DNA from: Spirochaetia bacterium
GTDB lineage: Bacteria; Spirochaetota; Spirochaetia; Treponematales; Rectinemataceae
DNA: 64,000 nucleotides
Assembly: GCA_029975555.1 (NCBI GenBank)
Contig: JARKOY010000173.1
Span: 1 to 64,000 of the forward strand
Direction: 5' to 3'
Shown here: one piece after another, positions 1 through 10,184 of the stretch
Layout: each line of letters begins with the position of its first letter
Position numbering within the stretch: the first letter of the stretch is position 1
Position numbers and translations under genes: made by a program
The notes under the pieces: model-generated
What the model was told of the DNA's origin: nothing
Seen by the model: the letters and a program-made list of their open reading frames with translations, nothing else
The model's database searches: none

Positions 1-1
1 G

Positions 2-274
2 AACGGTGACGATGGCGACAAGTGCTCGGCCGTCTTCACCGCAGGGAACAAGGCAGGCTCACTCTTCGCCGTGCTCAAGGTCTTCGCCGAGGAGCGAATC
101 AACCTCACGCGGATCGAGTCGGTGCCGGACACCCCAGGCAAGTACGCAATTTTCATCGATTTCGAGGGAGCGCTCTCCTCGGAGAGCGTGCAGCGCGCGC
201 TGGCGAAGGTCGCTCCGCTTGCGGAAGATTTCAAGATTCTGGGCTGCTACCATGAAATGAGGGTAGAAGAATGA
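2..274 (+). CDS. pheA: Prephenate dehydratase / chorismate mutase-type protein, C-terminal ACT domain (5' truncated by window edge)
   Basis: Open frame from base 2: ...AGSLFAVLKVFAEERINLTRIESVPDTPGKYAIFIDFEG..., typical ACT regulatory domain (NLTRIESRP-like motif); followed by a tyrA-like gene with 4-nt overlap. Confidence 0.8.
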   Translation, partial: NGDDGDKCSAVFTAGNKAGSLFAVLKVFAEERINLTRIESVPDTPGKYAIFIDFEGALSSESVQRALAKVAPLAEDFKILGCYHEMRVEE

Positions 275-1047
275 AAATCGCCATACTCGGCGCCGGACGC
301 ATGGGCGCCTGGCTCACAGAAGAACTCTGCTGGCACCACGAGGTGATGGTGCACGACAGCGACCTGCTCAAGATGAAATACTTCATAAAGGTGCACCGGG
401 CGCTCTCCATTCAGGAGTTCGCCGAATTCGGACCCGAGCTCTTCATCAACTGCGTGCCGCTGGGCTGCACGCTCGAGGCGTTCGAGGCCGTCCTGCCCTA
501 CCTTCCAAAAGACTGCATCATCAGCGACATCGCGAGCGTAAAGACGGGTTTTAAAGAGTACTACGAACAGACGGGCAGGCCCTTCGTCTCGAGCCACCCC
601 ATGTTCGGTCCTACGCTCGCCAACATCAGAGACCTCAAGGAAGAGAGCGCCATCATCATCTCCGAATCGAGCAAGGAAGGGGCGGCATTTTTCAGAAACT
701 TCTATGCAAGTCTGAAAATCCGCATCTTCGAGTACAGCTTCGAGGAACACGACAAGACGGTCGCGTATTCCCTCGCCACCCCGTTCGCCTCGACCATGGT
801 CTTCGCCGCCTGCATGAAAAAGCAGGATGCGCCCGGCACCAACTTCAAGCGACACCTCAGCATCGCCAAGGGGCTTTTGTCGGAAGATGACAGGCTCCTC
901 ACCGAAATCATGTTCAACCCGTACACGATCCGCCAACTCGAGCTCATCAACTCCAAGTTGGCCTACCTCACCCACATCATCCGCCAGCGGGACTACGAAG
1001 AGATGAAAAAATTTCTGGACAGCCTGAGGGCCAATATAGGAGAATAG
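271..1047 (+). CDS. tyrA: Prephenate dehydrogenase family protein
   Basis: N-terminal Rossmann motif MKIAILGAGRMGAWL; SHPMFGPT motif; overlaps the ACT-domain gene. Confidence 0.8.
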   Translation: MKIAILGAGRMGAWLTEELCWHHEVMVHDSDLLKMKYFIKVHRALSIQEFAEFGPELFINCVPLGCTLEAFEAVLPYLPKDCIISDIASVKTGFKEYYEQTGRPFVSSHPMFGPTLANIRDLKEESAIIISESSKEGAAFFRNFYASLKIRIFEYSFEEHDKTVAYSLATPFASTMVFAACMKKQDAPGTNFKRHLSIAKGLLSEDDRLLTEIMFNPYTIRQLELINSKLAYLTHIIRQRDYEEMKKFLDSLRANIGE

Positions 1048-1076
1048 TCCGTACATGGAACCATGAAGGAGGCACC

Positions 1077-2627
1077 ATGAGCACAGACAAGCTTCAACCT
1101 GATCCATCCCGGCAGAGCGCGATAAAGATCGGCAAAAAGGCATTCCTGCTCTCCGCAGGCATCATTTTGGCCCTCATGCTGGTCTCGGGCATCCTGACGA
1201 TCATCCTCCCATCGGGGGAATACGAGAGAGTCGTTCAAGACGGCAAAACCCTCGTCGTCAACGGGACCTACCACGCGGTCCCCAAGCCCGCGTACCCCCC
1301 GTGGCGCTGGCTCACCGCGCCGATCGAGATCCTATTCTCGAAGGACAACCTGACGCTCATCACGATCATCTTCTTCATCGTCTGTGTGGGAGGCTCGATC
1401 TCGATCCTTGAGGGCGCGGGCGTCATGGAAGAACTCATCCACAAGCTCGTCCGAAGATTCTCGAAGCGCAAGTACCTCCTCATCACACTCGTCATTCTCT
1501 TTTTTATGGCGGTGTCGAGCTTTATCGGCGTCTACGAAGGCATGGTGCCGATGATCATCTTTATGGTTCCCCTCGCGATATCGCTTGGCTGGGATTCGCT
1601 CACCGGCCTCGGCATAAGCCTTCTGCCCCTCGCGTTCGGATTCGCCTCGGCGGTCACCAATCCCTTCACGGTGGCGGTGGCGCAGAGGATCGCGGATCTC
1701 CCGCTCTTCTCTGGCTCGTGGCTCAGAATCATCTTCTTCTTCGTGGTGTTCGGAATTGTCACCGCCTTTGTCGTGCTTCACGCGAAGAAGGTGGAGCGAG
1801 ACCCCTCATCTTCTCCCACCTTTAAGGAAGACGAGGCTATCAGGGCAGGGTTGGGCGAACAACAAAGAGCCACATCCGAAGGCGCGGCAGCGTCCGAGGC
1901 CCCCGCAGCCAGGAGCGGCGCTGCATCAGAACCTGCGGCAGATCCCAAGGACCGCACGTCAAAGGCAAAGACGAGGGGACTCGTCTGGTTTGCATGCTGC
2001 ATTGGCATTGCCATGATCATCGTCCTCGCCACCGCCCGGATGCCCGGCCTCTCCGATCTGGCCTTTCCTGTCATGGCGCTCTTGTTCTTGATTGGAGGCG
2101 TAGGCGGCGGCAGGCTTGCACAGATGAAGGCAGGGAATATCGCGAAGACATTCCTCCGCGGTGCAGCCAACCTCGCGCCGGGCATCGTGCTCATCCTCAT
2201 GGCCTACAGCGTCAAGCACATCATCGTCTCCGGCAAAATCATGGACACGATCCTCTACGGCGCGGCGACCCTGATCGCGGCGGCCCCGCCTATGGCTGCC
2301 GCCTTCCTCGTCTACGCCACGACGCTCGTCATGAACTTCTTCATCGGCTCGGCGAGCGCCAAGGCCTTCCTCATGATGCCCCTCCTCACGCCGCTCGCGG
2401 ACCTCGTGGGCATCACGCGCCAGACGGCCGTGCTCGCCTTCGATTTCGGCGACGGCTTTTCTAATATGATCTTCCCGACCAACGCCCTGCTCTTGATCGC
2501 GCTATCGTTTACGGTGGTGAGCTACCCGCGCTGGATGAAGTGGACTTGGAAGCTGCAGATGGTCATCCTCGCGGTCACCTCGGCCTTCCTCGCGCTGGCA
2601 GTGGCGATCAGGTTCGGGCCGTTTTGA
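1077..2627 (+). CDS. YfcC/C4-dicarboxylate anaerobic carrier-like membrane transporter
   Basis: 516 aa, many TM segments; IILPSGEYER N-terminal motif and NFFIGSASAKAFLMMPLLTPLADLVGITRQTAVLAFDFGDGFSNMIFPTN typical of the YfcC family. Confidence 0.8.
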   Translation: MSTDKLQPDPSRQSAIKIGKKAFLLSAGIILALMLVSGILTIILPSGEYERVVQDGKTLVVNGTYHAVPKPAYPPWRWLTAPIEILFSKDNLTLITIIFFIVCVGGSISILEGAGVMEELIHKLVRRFSKRKYLLITLVILFFMAVSSFIGVYEGMVPMIIFMVPLAISLGWDSLTGLGISLLPLAFGFASAVTNPFTVAVAQRIADLPLFSGSWLRIIFFFVVFGIVTAFVVLHAKKVERDPSSSPTFKEDEAIRAGLGEQQRATSEGAAASEAPAARSGAASEPAADPKDRTSKAKTRGLVWFACCIGIAMIIVLATARMPGLSDLAFPVMALLFLIGGVGGGRLAQMKAGNIAKTFLRGAANLAPGIVLILMAYSVKHIIVSGKIMDTILYGAATLIAAAPPMAAAFLVYATTLVMNFFIGSASAKAFLMMPLLTPLADLVGITRQTAVLAFDFGDGFSNMIFPTNALLLIALSFTVVSYPRWMKWTWKLQMVILAVTSAFLALAVAIRFGPF

Positions 2628-2727
2628 GTGCAGCCACGCGCTTCACGCTGTGGCTCGAAGACCGCACCACATGTGCAACGCCTGCCGCGCATACATCTAC
2701 AGCGATGCCGAGCCCAACCAGGCGCCA

Positions 2728-4050
2728 TTATTTCATTCGGATTGACTCCAACACGTGGAAAAATCTCGGCCACGACTTGGCCACGCATTCCGCGCCTCGA
2801 ATTGTCACGGGGCCGGCGGACCTCAGCGCCGCAATCGCCGCCGTCATCGCGATGCGGTGATCGCCGTGCGCGTCCACCTCGCCACCGCCAATGGCGCCCC
2901 CATGGACCGAGAGACAATCGCGCTCCCTGTCGACCTCGATGCGGACTCCGAGCGCCTTATAGACATCCTGAAGCGTCGCCGCGCGGTCGCTCTCTTTTGA
3001 GGCGAGGCGGTGCACCCCTCGTATGACTGAAACACCTGGGATGGCCGCGGCCAGCGCCGCAAGCGGCGGAAAGAGGTCCGGGCAGTCGGTGGCGTCGAAT
3101 TCGAAGGGCTTGAGCGTTCCAGGCGCAACGCGGCAGAGCCCGCCGCGCCACTCGATCCGCGCGCCCGCCGCATCAAGGACATCGAGAATCGTCCGGTCGG
3201 GCTGCTCCGATGCCGGATCAAGTCCTTCGATTGCAAGGCCCCGGTCCGTCCCCGCAATGGCCGCGGCGACCGCAAGAAACGCAGCCCCACTCCAGTCCCC
3301 TTCGACATCGAACGAGGCCGCGCGGTAGCGCTGGCCCCCGGCGATGTGGAAGCGCAGATGCCGCGCGCCGCCAAGGCCCTCGCGCCCACCGGCTTCGTCC
3401 TCGACCTCGATTCCAACGCCGAAACGCGCGCATATCTGCCGCGTCAGGTCAAGGTAGCCCACGCTGACCGCATTGCGCACCTCGAGCGCCGAGTCCCCGC
3501 TGCACAGCGGCAGCGCGATTAAAAGCCCCGTGATGGTCTGCGAACTGCCCTGGGCATCGATGCTCGCGCTCCCCGCCTTGAGCGGGCCGCGCACGGTAAG
3601 CGGCGGAACGCCCCCTGGCTCACAGGCGCATGTCGCACCGAATGCTGCAAGCGCCTCGGCCACCATGTGCATCGGCCGCTTCAGGAGCGTACCTTCCGCG
3701 TCAAGCCGAACAGTCCGATTTCCCAGCGCAGCAATCGGCGCGTACATCCGCATGCAGAGGCCCGATTCCCCGCACGAGAGCGCGAGCGTCTCCCCCGCCG
3801 CGCCGGCCTCTCTCCACCGCAGGCTGCCCTCGATGACGAGCGTCCCGGGCTCCGGCTGCTGCACGCGGGCGCCCAGCCCCTCGGCAACCCGCAAGGCAGC
3901 CAGCGCATCATTGCAGAGCGTGACACCCCCAAGCGTCGACACTCCTTCCGAGAGTGCGGCGCAGGCGATGGCCCGTTGGAGGGCGCTCTTCGATGCGGGC
4001 GCGCGCGCAAGCCCTTCCACCTTTCCAGGATAGACCACTCGTGTTTCCAT
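2728..4050 (-). CDS. aroA: 3-phosphoshikimate 1-carboxyvinyltransferase (EPSP synthase)
   Basis: 440 aa; PASKSALQRAIACAAL, GESGLCMRMY, DHRIAMTAAIAAL motifs. Confidence 0.9.
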   Translation of the reverse strand: METRVVYPGKVEGLARAPASKSALQRAIACAALSEGVSTLGGVTLCNDALAALRVAEGLGARVQQPEPGTLVIEGSLRWREAGAAGETLALSCGESGLCMRMYAPIAALGNRTVRLDAEGTLLKRPMHMVAEALAAFGATCACEPGGVPPLTVRGPLKAGSASIDAQGSSQTITGLLIALPLCSGDSALEVRNAVSVGYLDLTRQICARFGVGIEVEDEAGGREGLGGARHLRFHIAGGQRYRAASFDVEGDWSGAAFLAVAAAIAGTDRGLAIEGLDPASEQPDRTILDVLDAAGARIEWRGGLCRVAPGTLKPFEFDATDCPDLFPPLAALAAAIPGVSVIRGVHRLASKESDRAATLQDVYKALGVRIEVDRERDCLSVHGGAIGGGEVDAHGDHRIAMTAAIAALRSAGPVTIRGAECVAKSWPRFFHVLESIRMK

Positions 4051-4127
4051 GCGACGTCTCCAGATTTTTCTGGTTATACCATACTCGGTAGCCGGCCGTC
4101 ACGCACGGCGCCAATGCCTCACGGAGT

Positions 4128-4156
4128 AAAAAAAGGCGGCCCGATGTAGGGCCGCC
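4128..4156 (-). terminator. Intrinsic terminator downstream of gdhA
   Basis: Perfect 8-bp inverted repeat GGCGGCCC-GATGTA-GGGCCGCC with an A7 run at 4128-4134, i.e. U-tract on the minus strand, just past the gdhA stop. Confidence 0.85.
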
Positions 4157-4184
4157 CGATGTTCGTGCGCAAAAAAAGGAAACC

Positions 4185-5531
4185 TCACACGAGGCCTTGC
4201 GCGATCATCGCATCCGCCACCTTCTTGAAGCCTGCGATGTTGGCGCCGACGACATAGTTGCCCTCAAAGCCGTACTTCGCCGCCGTCTCGACGCAGGCCT
4301 TGTGGATATTGATCATGATTTCGTGGAGCCTGTGATCGACTTCCTCGGCGCTCCACGCGAGGCGCATCGAGTTCTGGCTCATCTCGAGGCCGCTCGTCGC
4401 GACGCCGCCCGCATTCGCGGCCTTCCCTGGCGCAAAGGGAATCTTCTTCTCGATGAAGAGCTTCCACGCCTCAGGGGTGCAGCCCATGTTCGACACCTCG
4501 ACCACAATCTTGACGCCGTTTTCGATGAGCATCTTTGCATCCTCGCCATTGAGCTCGTTCTGAATGGCGCAGGGCATGGCGATGTCGATCTTCTGCTCCC
4601 ACGGTTTTTTGCCCTTGTAGAACACGGCCTTCGGGAACTTCTTGACGTAGTTCTCCACCTTGTTGCGGTCGATGATGAGCATCTCCTCGAGGTAATCCCA
4701 CTTCTCCTGGGTGCCCACGCCTTCAGGATCGTAGACATAGCCGTCGGGCCCGGAGATGGTCACGACCTTTGCGCCGAGCTGGCTCGCCTTGATGCAGGCG
4801 CCCCACGCCACGTTGCCGAACCCCGACACCGCGACGGTCTTCCCCTTGAGGGAATCATTCTTGAGCTTGAGCATTTCCTCCGCAAAATAGACCGCCCCGA
4901 ACCCCGTGGCCTCGGGCCGGACCAGCGAGCCTCCAAAGCTCAGGCCCTTGCCGGTAAAGACACCGGTGAATTCATTGGCCAGGCGCTTGTACTGGCCGAA
5001 CATGTAGCCGACTTCGCGTCCGCCCACGCCGATATCGCCCGCGGGGACATCGGTGTCTGGGCCGATGTGGCGGTAGAGCTCGGTGATAAAGCTCTGGCAG
5101 AAGCGCATGATCTCATTGTCGCTCTTGCCGTTCGGGTCGAAATCCGATCCACCCTTGCCTCCACCCATGGGAAGGCCGGTAAGGGAATTCTTGAATATCT
5201 GCTCGAATGCCAGGAACTTGAGCGTAGACAGGGTGACCTTCGGGTGGAAGCGGATACCCCCCTTGTACGGTCCGATGGCCGAATTAAACTGTACGCGGTA
5301 GCCACGGTTGATATGGTATTCTCCCTTGTCGTCGACCCAGGGCACGCGGAACATGATGACGCGTTCAGGCTCCACGATGCGCTCGAGGATCTTCTGCTGA
5401 CGGTATTTCGGCTCTGCCTCGATGAGCGGCGTTATGGATTCCAAGACCTCTTCAGAAGCTTGAAGGAACTCGCTTTCCCATGGGTAACGAGCGCGGAGTC
5501 CATCCAGCACTTCTTTTATGTAGGAATTCAT
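4185..5531 (-). CDS. gdhA: Glutamate dehydrogenase (NADP-type, hexameric)
   Basis: 448 aa; YKGGIRFHPKVTLSTLKFLAFEQIFKNSLTGLPMGGGKGGSDFDPNGKSDNEIMRFCQSF; VPAGDIGVGGREVGYMFGQYKR. Confidence 0.95.
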   Translation of the reverse strand: MNSYIKEVLDGLRARYPWESEFLQASEEVLESITPLIEAEPKYRQQKILERIVEPERVIMFRVPWVDDKGEYHINRGYRVQFNSAIGPYKGGIRFHPKVTLSTLKFLAFEQIFKNSLTGLPMGGGKGGSDFDPNGKSDNEIMRFCQSFITELYRHIGPDTDVPAGDIGVGGREVGYMFGQYKRLANEFTGVFTGKGLSFGGSLVRPEATGFGAVYFAEEMLKLKNDSLKGKTVAVSGFGNVAWGACIKASQLGAKVVTISGPDGYVYDPEGVGTQEKWDYLEEMLIIDRNKVENYVKKFPKAVFYKGKKPWEQKIDIAMPCAIQNELNGEDAKMLIENGVKIVVEVSNMGCTPEAWKLFIEKKIPFAPGKAANAGGVATSGLEMSQNSMRLAWSAEEVDHRLHEIMINIHKACVETAAKYGFEGNYVVGANIAGFKKVADAMIAQGLV

Positions 5532-5651
5532 GTCTCCCTCCTTTTAGGGATTGTTCGGGGTTGTGTTGCTGGCCCTATGCCAACGGAATTGATTCTATAC
5601 CCACTTATCGAATTGTGCAAGCAAAACTAATATTTGAAACGAGGTTTTGAT

Positions 5652-6452
5652 TTATGAAATAACCGAGCCCCTCGCATCGGCATTCTCTTCGGAAGCGGCG
5701 ATGCGATCGACGCGAATCGAGATGATCCTGTGCCCTTCCATCGACTCGACGGTGAAGCGCAAGTCCCCTTCGGCCACCTGCTCTCCCACCGAAGGGATGC
5801 GTTCAAAGAGGTCGAACACATAGCCAGCCAAGCTGTCGTATTCGCCCGATGGCAGCTGGGAACCGATGGCCTCGTTAATGTCTTCGAGGCGAACGCGCGC
5901 GTCGCAGCGCCAGGTGTTTTCGCTGAGCCTTACGATCTGCTCGGTCTCTTCGTCGAATTCATCTTGAATCTCGCCGACGATCTCTTCGATGATGTCCTCA
6001 AGGCTTATGATGCCCGCGGTGCCCCCATATTCATCCACCGCGATGGCGATGTGGACGTGGCGGCGCCTGAACTCTTTGAGAAGAGAATCGATCCGCTTTG
6101 TCTCAGGCACAAAATATGGAGGGCGCATGAGCTTCTTCAAGACGAGAGGCTCTTTTCTCACGAGCGCAGCGAGGACATCCTTCGCATAGAGTATTCCGAC
6201 AATGTTGTCGATGGTGTCCGAATATACGGGAATGCGCGAGTGCCCCGATTCCACCAGGATCTCAAGCATTTTGTCGACCGGCGTCGTATCTTCGACGCAG
6301 ACCGTATCGGTGCGGGGTACCATGACATCCCGGACAATCTTTTCCGGAAGGTGCTCTACCCCTTCGATCATCTCGCGCTGTGCTTCGACGGACTCGTCCT
6401 GGGACGGAACGGTCTTTCCGTGAAAACCGAAAAGGTGCGAAAGAAGACTCAT
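5652..6452 (-). CDS. CBS-domain / CorC-type hemolysin-family protein
   Basis: 266 aa; MVPRTDTVCVEDTTPVDKMLEILVESGHSRIPVY plus DEYGGTAGIISLEDIIEEIVGEIQDE; 4-nt overlap with ybeY. Confidence 0.88.
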   Translation of the reverse strand: MSLLSHLFGFHGKTVPSQDESVEAQREMIEGVEHLPEKIVRDVMVPRTDTVCVEDTTPVDKMLEILVESGHSRIPVYSDTIDNIVGILYAKDVLAALVRKEPLVLKKLMRPPYFVPETKRIDSLLKEFRRRHVHIAIAVDEYGGTAGIISLEDIIEEIVGEIQDEFDEETEQIVRLSENTWRCDARVRLEDINEAIGSQLPSGEYDSLAGYVFDLFERIPSVGEQVAEGDLRFTVESMEGHRIISIRVDRIAASEENADARGSVIS

Positions 6453-6910
6453 AGAATGATGTCTCCTCCTATGTGGCGCAGCAGCTCCTCCTGCAGCTCC
6501 AGCATGGGCTGGTCAGGAGAAGTATCTTCGTGGTCCATACCGGCCAAGTGCAGAATGCCATGAATGATGAGGCGGCGCAATTCTTCGTCTTCCGAAACCT
6601 CGAATTCGGCGGCATTGCGGCGAAGGGCAGGGATGCTTATGACGACATCGCCCGCAATGTAGATATTTTCTCCTCCATCTACCGGCACGAACGCTCCCAA
6701 CGAAAACGAAAGGACATCCGTCGGCGAATCGATGTGCCTATAGTCGCGATTGAGCGCCTGGATAGTCTCATCGTCGCAGAGTGTCAGAGACACCTGCCAG
6801 TTGCGCTTTTCGAGGCGGTCCAAGACAGAGAGCGCAAAATCGGCCGCCTTCTGAGACCAGGGGGGCTCTTCTATCCCCATAATCGAATAAAACACTTCGT
6901 TTCCGTTCAT
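6449..6910 (-). CDS. ybeY: Endoribonuclease YbeY (16S rRNA maturation)
   Basis: LNRDYRHIDSPTDVLSFS and HGILHLAGMDHE zinc motif. Confidence 0.92.
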   Translation of the reverse strand: MNGNEVFYSIMGIEEPPWSQKAADFALSVLDRLEKRNWQVSLTLCDDETIQALNRDYRHIDSPTDVLSFSLGAFVPVDGGENIYIAGDVVISIPALRRNAAEFEVSEDEELRRLIIHGILHLAGMDHEDTSPDQPMLELQEELLRHIGGDIIL

Positions 6911-9108
6911 TGCTTGTCTTGCCCCGGATATTCGATGCGCGTGTGCAGCTGCGACTGCAGTATGCGCAAGAACGCCTGTTCCGCGACGCCTATGTCGCGC
7001 AGCGTGAGTGCGCTCTCGTCGAGCTGGCCGCTCGTGATCTTGTGCAGGATGAGTTGGTGCACCAGCTGTTCCAGCTTCGTGGCGTTTGGGTTTTTAAGCG
7101 AGCGCGAAGCGGCCTCTATGGTGTCGGCGAGCATGACGAGCGCCGCCTCTTTGCTCTTCGGCCGCTCCCCCTGATACCGGTAAGATTGTAAGTCGGACTC
7201 GCTCGTCGAATCCTTGGCCTTACTGACGATGGCTTCCATGACGGAGTTGCCGTGGTGCTGGCCGACGATATCGATGACTTCCTTGGGAAGGCCGATCGCT
7301 CTGGCTCGTTCGATGCCGTCCTTGACGTGGCGGCGGATGATGCTCGCCGACAGCGTCGGGTTGATCTCATCGTGCCGGTTGATGCCTTTCTGATTTTCGG
7401 TAAAGTATTCGGGGTGGTCGATCTTCCCGATATCGTGATAGTAGGCTCCGATTCGGGCCAGAAGGGGGTTCGCGCCGACATCCTTGGCCGCCGCCTCGGC
7501 GAGGTGCGCGACGTTCATCGAGTGCGCGTAGGTGCCGGGCGCATTCGAAAGCATTTCTTTCAAGACAGGTGCGTTGATGTCCGTCAGCTCCATGAGTCTG
7601 AACTGGGTGGACTTGTCGAGGATGCGCTCGAAGAGCGGCAGAAGGAGCAGAATAAAAGAACCCCCCACAAAACCGTTCAACGCGCCCAACCCCATGGACT
7701 GAAAGACTTCTGCCGGTGTGGGTTTTTGGCTGAACAGCAGCACAACTGCTAAACAGGCCTGAATGGCGGCTTGAAACACAGCAGCCCTGGCCAGCATGCT
7801 CCTGGTGCGGGCAGTGCGCATCGTGAGCGTCGCAGAAATCCCCGCCAACAGAATGCCAATCATGAACTGCACGTTGAGGTTCGTGGCAGCTCCGGTCAGG
7901 AAAAATGAGATGAGACTGAAGAAAATGCCGGTCCTCGGCCCATATAGCAGAGAAACGAGGCCGGTGAACAGCGACGCCGGGACCAAGAGGGCCCCGCGCG
8001 AAAGATCCTTTGTCTCGAGGACATTTTGAACAATCAAAATCCAGTAGAACAGTATGAGCATGGAAAGAAGCAGGAATATGAGCGAGGGACGGTCGCTGGG
8101 GAAGTCGGACAGGTCCCGTATGCGCGAGAGGAGGAGCCCCAAAAGCGAGGCGACGAGCAGAAGCCCAAGGTCGGTGAGCAGTATCCCCATGTCGGAGACG
8201 AAGATCGCCGATCTGATCGTCTTTATCTGCTGATAGAGCTCGGGCGTCACGAGCTCTCCCTTCCGCACGAGTACCTCGTTGCGGCTCACGAAGCGGGTGA
8301 CCGGTTCAACCCTCGCGCGCGCGGATGCAAGGCGCTTCTCTGAGCGGCTTTGATCGAAAAAGGTGTTCTCCCTCAGCAGGGCCTTTGCGAGAAGACGGAC
8401 ATACTGCTTCTGAGATTCGGGTATGCGCCGGGCGCTCATCTCATCCTCAAGGCGGCTGCCGAGATTGGCCATGGTGATCATCCCGCTCTCGGCGAGCTGT
8501 TCGCTCTCTTCGCGGTCGTTTATCGTCCTGACGAGCTCATAGTAGTTGGGATTGAAACGGTCGAACACTCCTTCTGGCACCGAGACAATGCCCTTCCCTA
8601 AGAGGCTTTCGACGATGTCGCTCACATAGACAAAGGTCTGCGAGTTCAACCTCGCACGGACGATGGCGGTATACTGCTCCGGCTGCAAAAAATCCGGGAA
8701 GCGGCTCCTCAACAGCAGTGCGAGCGCATCAGGCCCGCCAGACTCTCCGTTGACGAGCTGCAGATAATAGGAACTGAAGGACTCTGCCTTTTCCCGAATG
8801 AGAGAAGTAATCTTGTCGTCCACGACAAAGACTGCCAGGACAAGCCGTTCCTCCGCGAGAATCTTGCGCTGGGTCGCCTCCTTATCCACGTACACCGTAT
8901 CCTTGCCCGCGTAGATGTCAGCCTCGGCGATCTTGCCGGCCTCGATGGACTTGAGGGAGCTGCCCCTCATTATTGAGGACGGCCCCAGCAAAAAAAGTCC
9001 AACCGCTGCCGCCACAATGGCACCCAGGAAAAGCCACATCGACGGCTGTATTGTGCGAAGCCCTCCAGCCAGTCTTTGGAGGGATGCCCCTTCGTTATTC
9101 TTTTTCAT
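6907..9108 (-). CDS. HDIG-domain 7TM phosphohydrolase (PgpH-like; putative c-di-AMP phosphodiesterase)
   Basis: 733 aa; multiple TM segments then APGTYAHSMNVAHLAEAAAKDVGANPLLARIGAYYHDIGKIDHPEYFTENQ (HD domain). Confidence 0.88.
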   Translation of the reverse strand: MKKNNEGASLQRLAGGLRTIQPSMWLFLGAIVAAAVGLFLLGPSSIMRGSSLKSIEAGKIAEADIYAGKDTVYVDKEATQRKILAEERLVLAVFVVDDKITSLIREKAESFSSYYLQLVNGESGGPDALALLLRSRFPDFLQPEQYTAIVRARLNSQTFVYVSDIVESLLGKGIVSVPEGVFDRFNPNYYELVRTINDREESEQLAESGMITMANLGSRLEDEMSARRIPESQKQYVRLLAKALLRENTFFDQSRSEKRLASARARVEPVTRFVSRNEVLVRKGELVTPELYQQIKTIRSAIFVSDMGILLTDLGLLLVASLLGLLLSRIRDLSDFPSDRPSLIFLLLSMLILFYWILIVQNVLETKDLSRGALLVPASLFTGLVSLLYGPRTGIFFSLISFFLTGAATNLNVQFMIGILLAGISATLTMRTARTRSMLARAAVFQAAIQACLAVVLLFSQKPTPAEVFQSMGLGALNGFVGGSFILLLLPLFERILDKSTQFRLMELTDINAPVLKEMLSNAPGTYAHSMNVAHLAEAAAKDVGANPLLARIGAYYHDIGKIDHPEYFTENQKGINRHDEINPTLSASIIRRHVKDGIERARAIGLPKEVIDIVGQHHGNSVMEAIVSKAKDSTSESDLQSYRYQGERPKSKEAALVMLADTIEAASRSLKNPNATKLEQLVHQLILHKITSGQLDESALTLRDIGVAEQAFLRILQSQLHTRIEYPGQDKQ

Positions 9109-10093
9109 ACGCTTCTATTATCTTCCGCACGAGGGGACTGCGGACCACATCGCGGGCGTCGAGCCTGCTGACAAACACATCATCGATGTGCTCAAGAAGA
9201 TTCACCGCGTGCACGAGCCCAGATTCTGTCTTCTTGGGGAGATCTATCTGGGTGATATCTCCTGTGACGATCGCTTTCGTGCGCTCGCCAAGGCGCGTGA
9301 GGAACATCTTCATCTGTTCCTTTGTCGTGTTCTGTCCCTCATCCAGAATGACGATGCAGTTTGTGAGGCTCCGACCTCGCATATAGGCGAGGGGCGCGAC
9401 CTCGATGGCCCTACTCTCCTCCAGGCGATGTATGGTCTCGTAAGGGACCAGGGCCTCCATCGCATCGTAGAGCGGCCTGAGGTATGGATGTATCTTCTGT
9501 TCCAAATCTCCCGGCAGATAGCCGAGACTTTCGCCTGCCTCCACGACGGGGCGCGTCAAGACGAGCTTGCGCCTCGATCGCGTCAGAAGTTCGCGCAGCG
9601 CGTAGGCCATCGCAAGATATGTCTTGCCGGTCCCCGCCGGCCCAATTGCAAACACGAGGTCGTGGCCGGCGATGCCCTGAAGGTAGAGGCTCTGTCCGCT
9701 CGAACGCGGAAACACCTTGCCAAAGCCGTTTGGAATCTGAATGCAGGTGTCGAGGAATTTGGACACCTCGCGCTGGCCCTCTACAGGAGCACTGCCCGAG
9801 GCCTCGGAATGATTCGCGCGGCCCTCGGGGGTGAGCTCGGCGTGGAGCGCTATGATGAGCTCAGGGGTCGCGGGCACTCCTTCCTCTATGGACGCTCCTA
9901 TTGCACTGACGAGGCGAGAAAAAAGATCCACAGCCTTCTCATCTTCGCTCTCGATGAAAAGCTCGTTGCCTCTCGTGAGGACGCGGGCACCCAACAGGCT
10001 ACTAATGACGGAGAGATTGTAATCATTCGCCCCGCAGAGTTCAGCGAGTAGCTGGGTATCCTCAAGAACAATATGTGAAGGACTCAATCGCAC
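9095..10093 (-). CDS. PhoH-family ATPase
   Basis: 332 aa; Walker A FAIGPAGTGKTYLAMAYA, IVILDEGQNTTKEQMKMFLTRLG; 14-nt overlap with the HDIG gene. Confidence 0.9.
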   Translation of the reverse strand: MRLSPSHIVLEDTQLLAELCGANDYNLSVISSLLGARVLTRGNELFIESEDEKAVDLFSRLVSAIGASIEEGVPATPELIIALHAELTPEGRANHSEASGSAPVEGQREVSKFLDTCIQIPNGFGKVFPRSSGQSLYLQGIAGHDLVFAIGPAGTGKTYLAMAYALRELLTRSRRKLVLTRPVVEAGESLGYLPGDLEQKIHPYLRPLYDAMEALVPYETIHRLEESRAIEVAPLAYMRGRSLTNCIVILDEGQNTTKEQMKMFLTRLGERTKAIVTGDITQIDLPKKTESGLVHAVNLLEHIDDVFVSRLDARDVVRSPLVRKIIEAYEKE

Positions 10094-10184
10094 TCCTCAT
10101 TGTAATATACTATGATACACGACGTCTTTCTACCCTTTTTTGATGTGCGCCCCTTTCTGATCTGTCCTCGCTTCTGTCTTACGT

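Noticed and set aside
4197-5630. 477-aa plus-strand ORF antisense to gdhA
   Set aside because: Shadow ORF from codon bias in a GC-rich gene; the minus strand encodes an unambiguous full-length glutamate dehydrogenase, and the antisense product is His/Asp/Leu-rich with no family-like motifs. Antisense-GDH ORFs are a well-known artefact.
8915-10051. 378-aa plus-strand ORF over phoH
   Set aside because: Lies opposite a clear PhoH ATPase; no recognisable domain or RBS.
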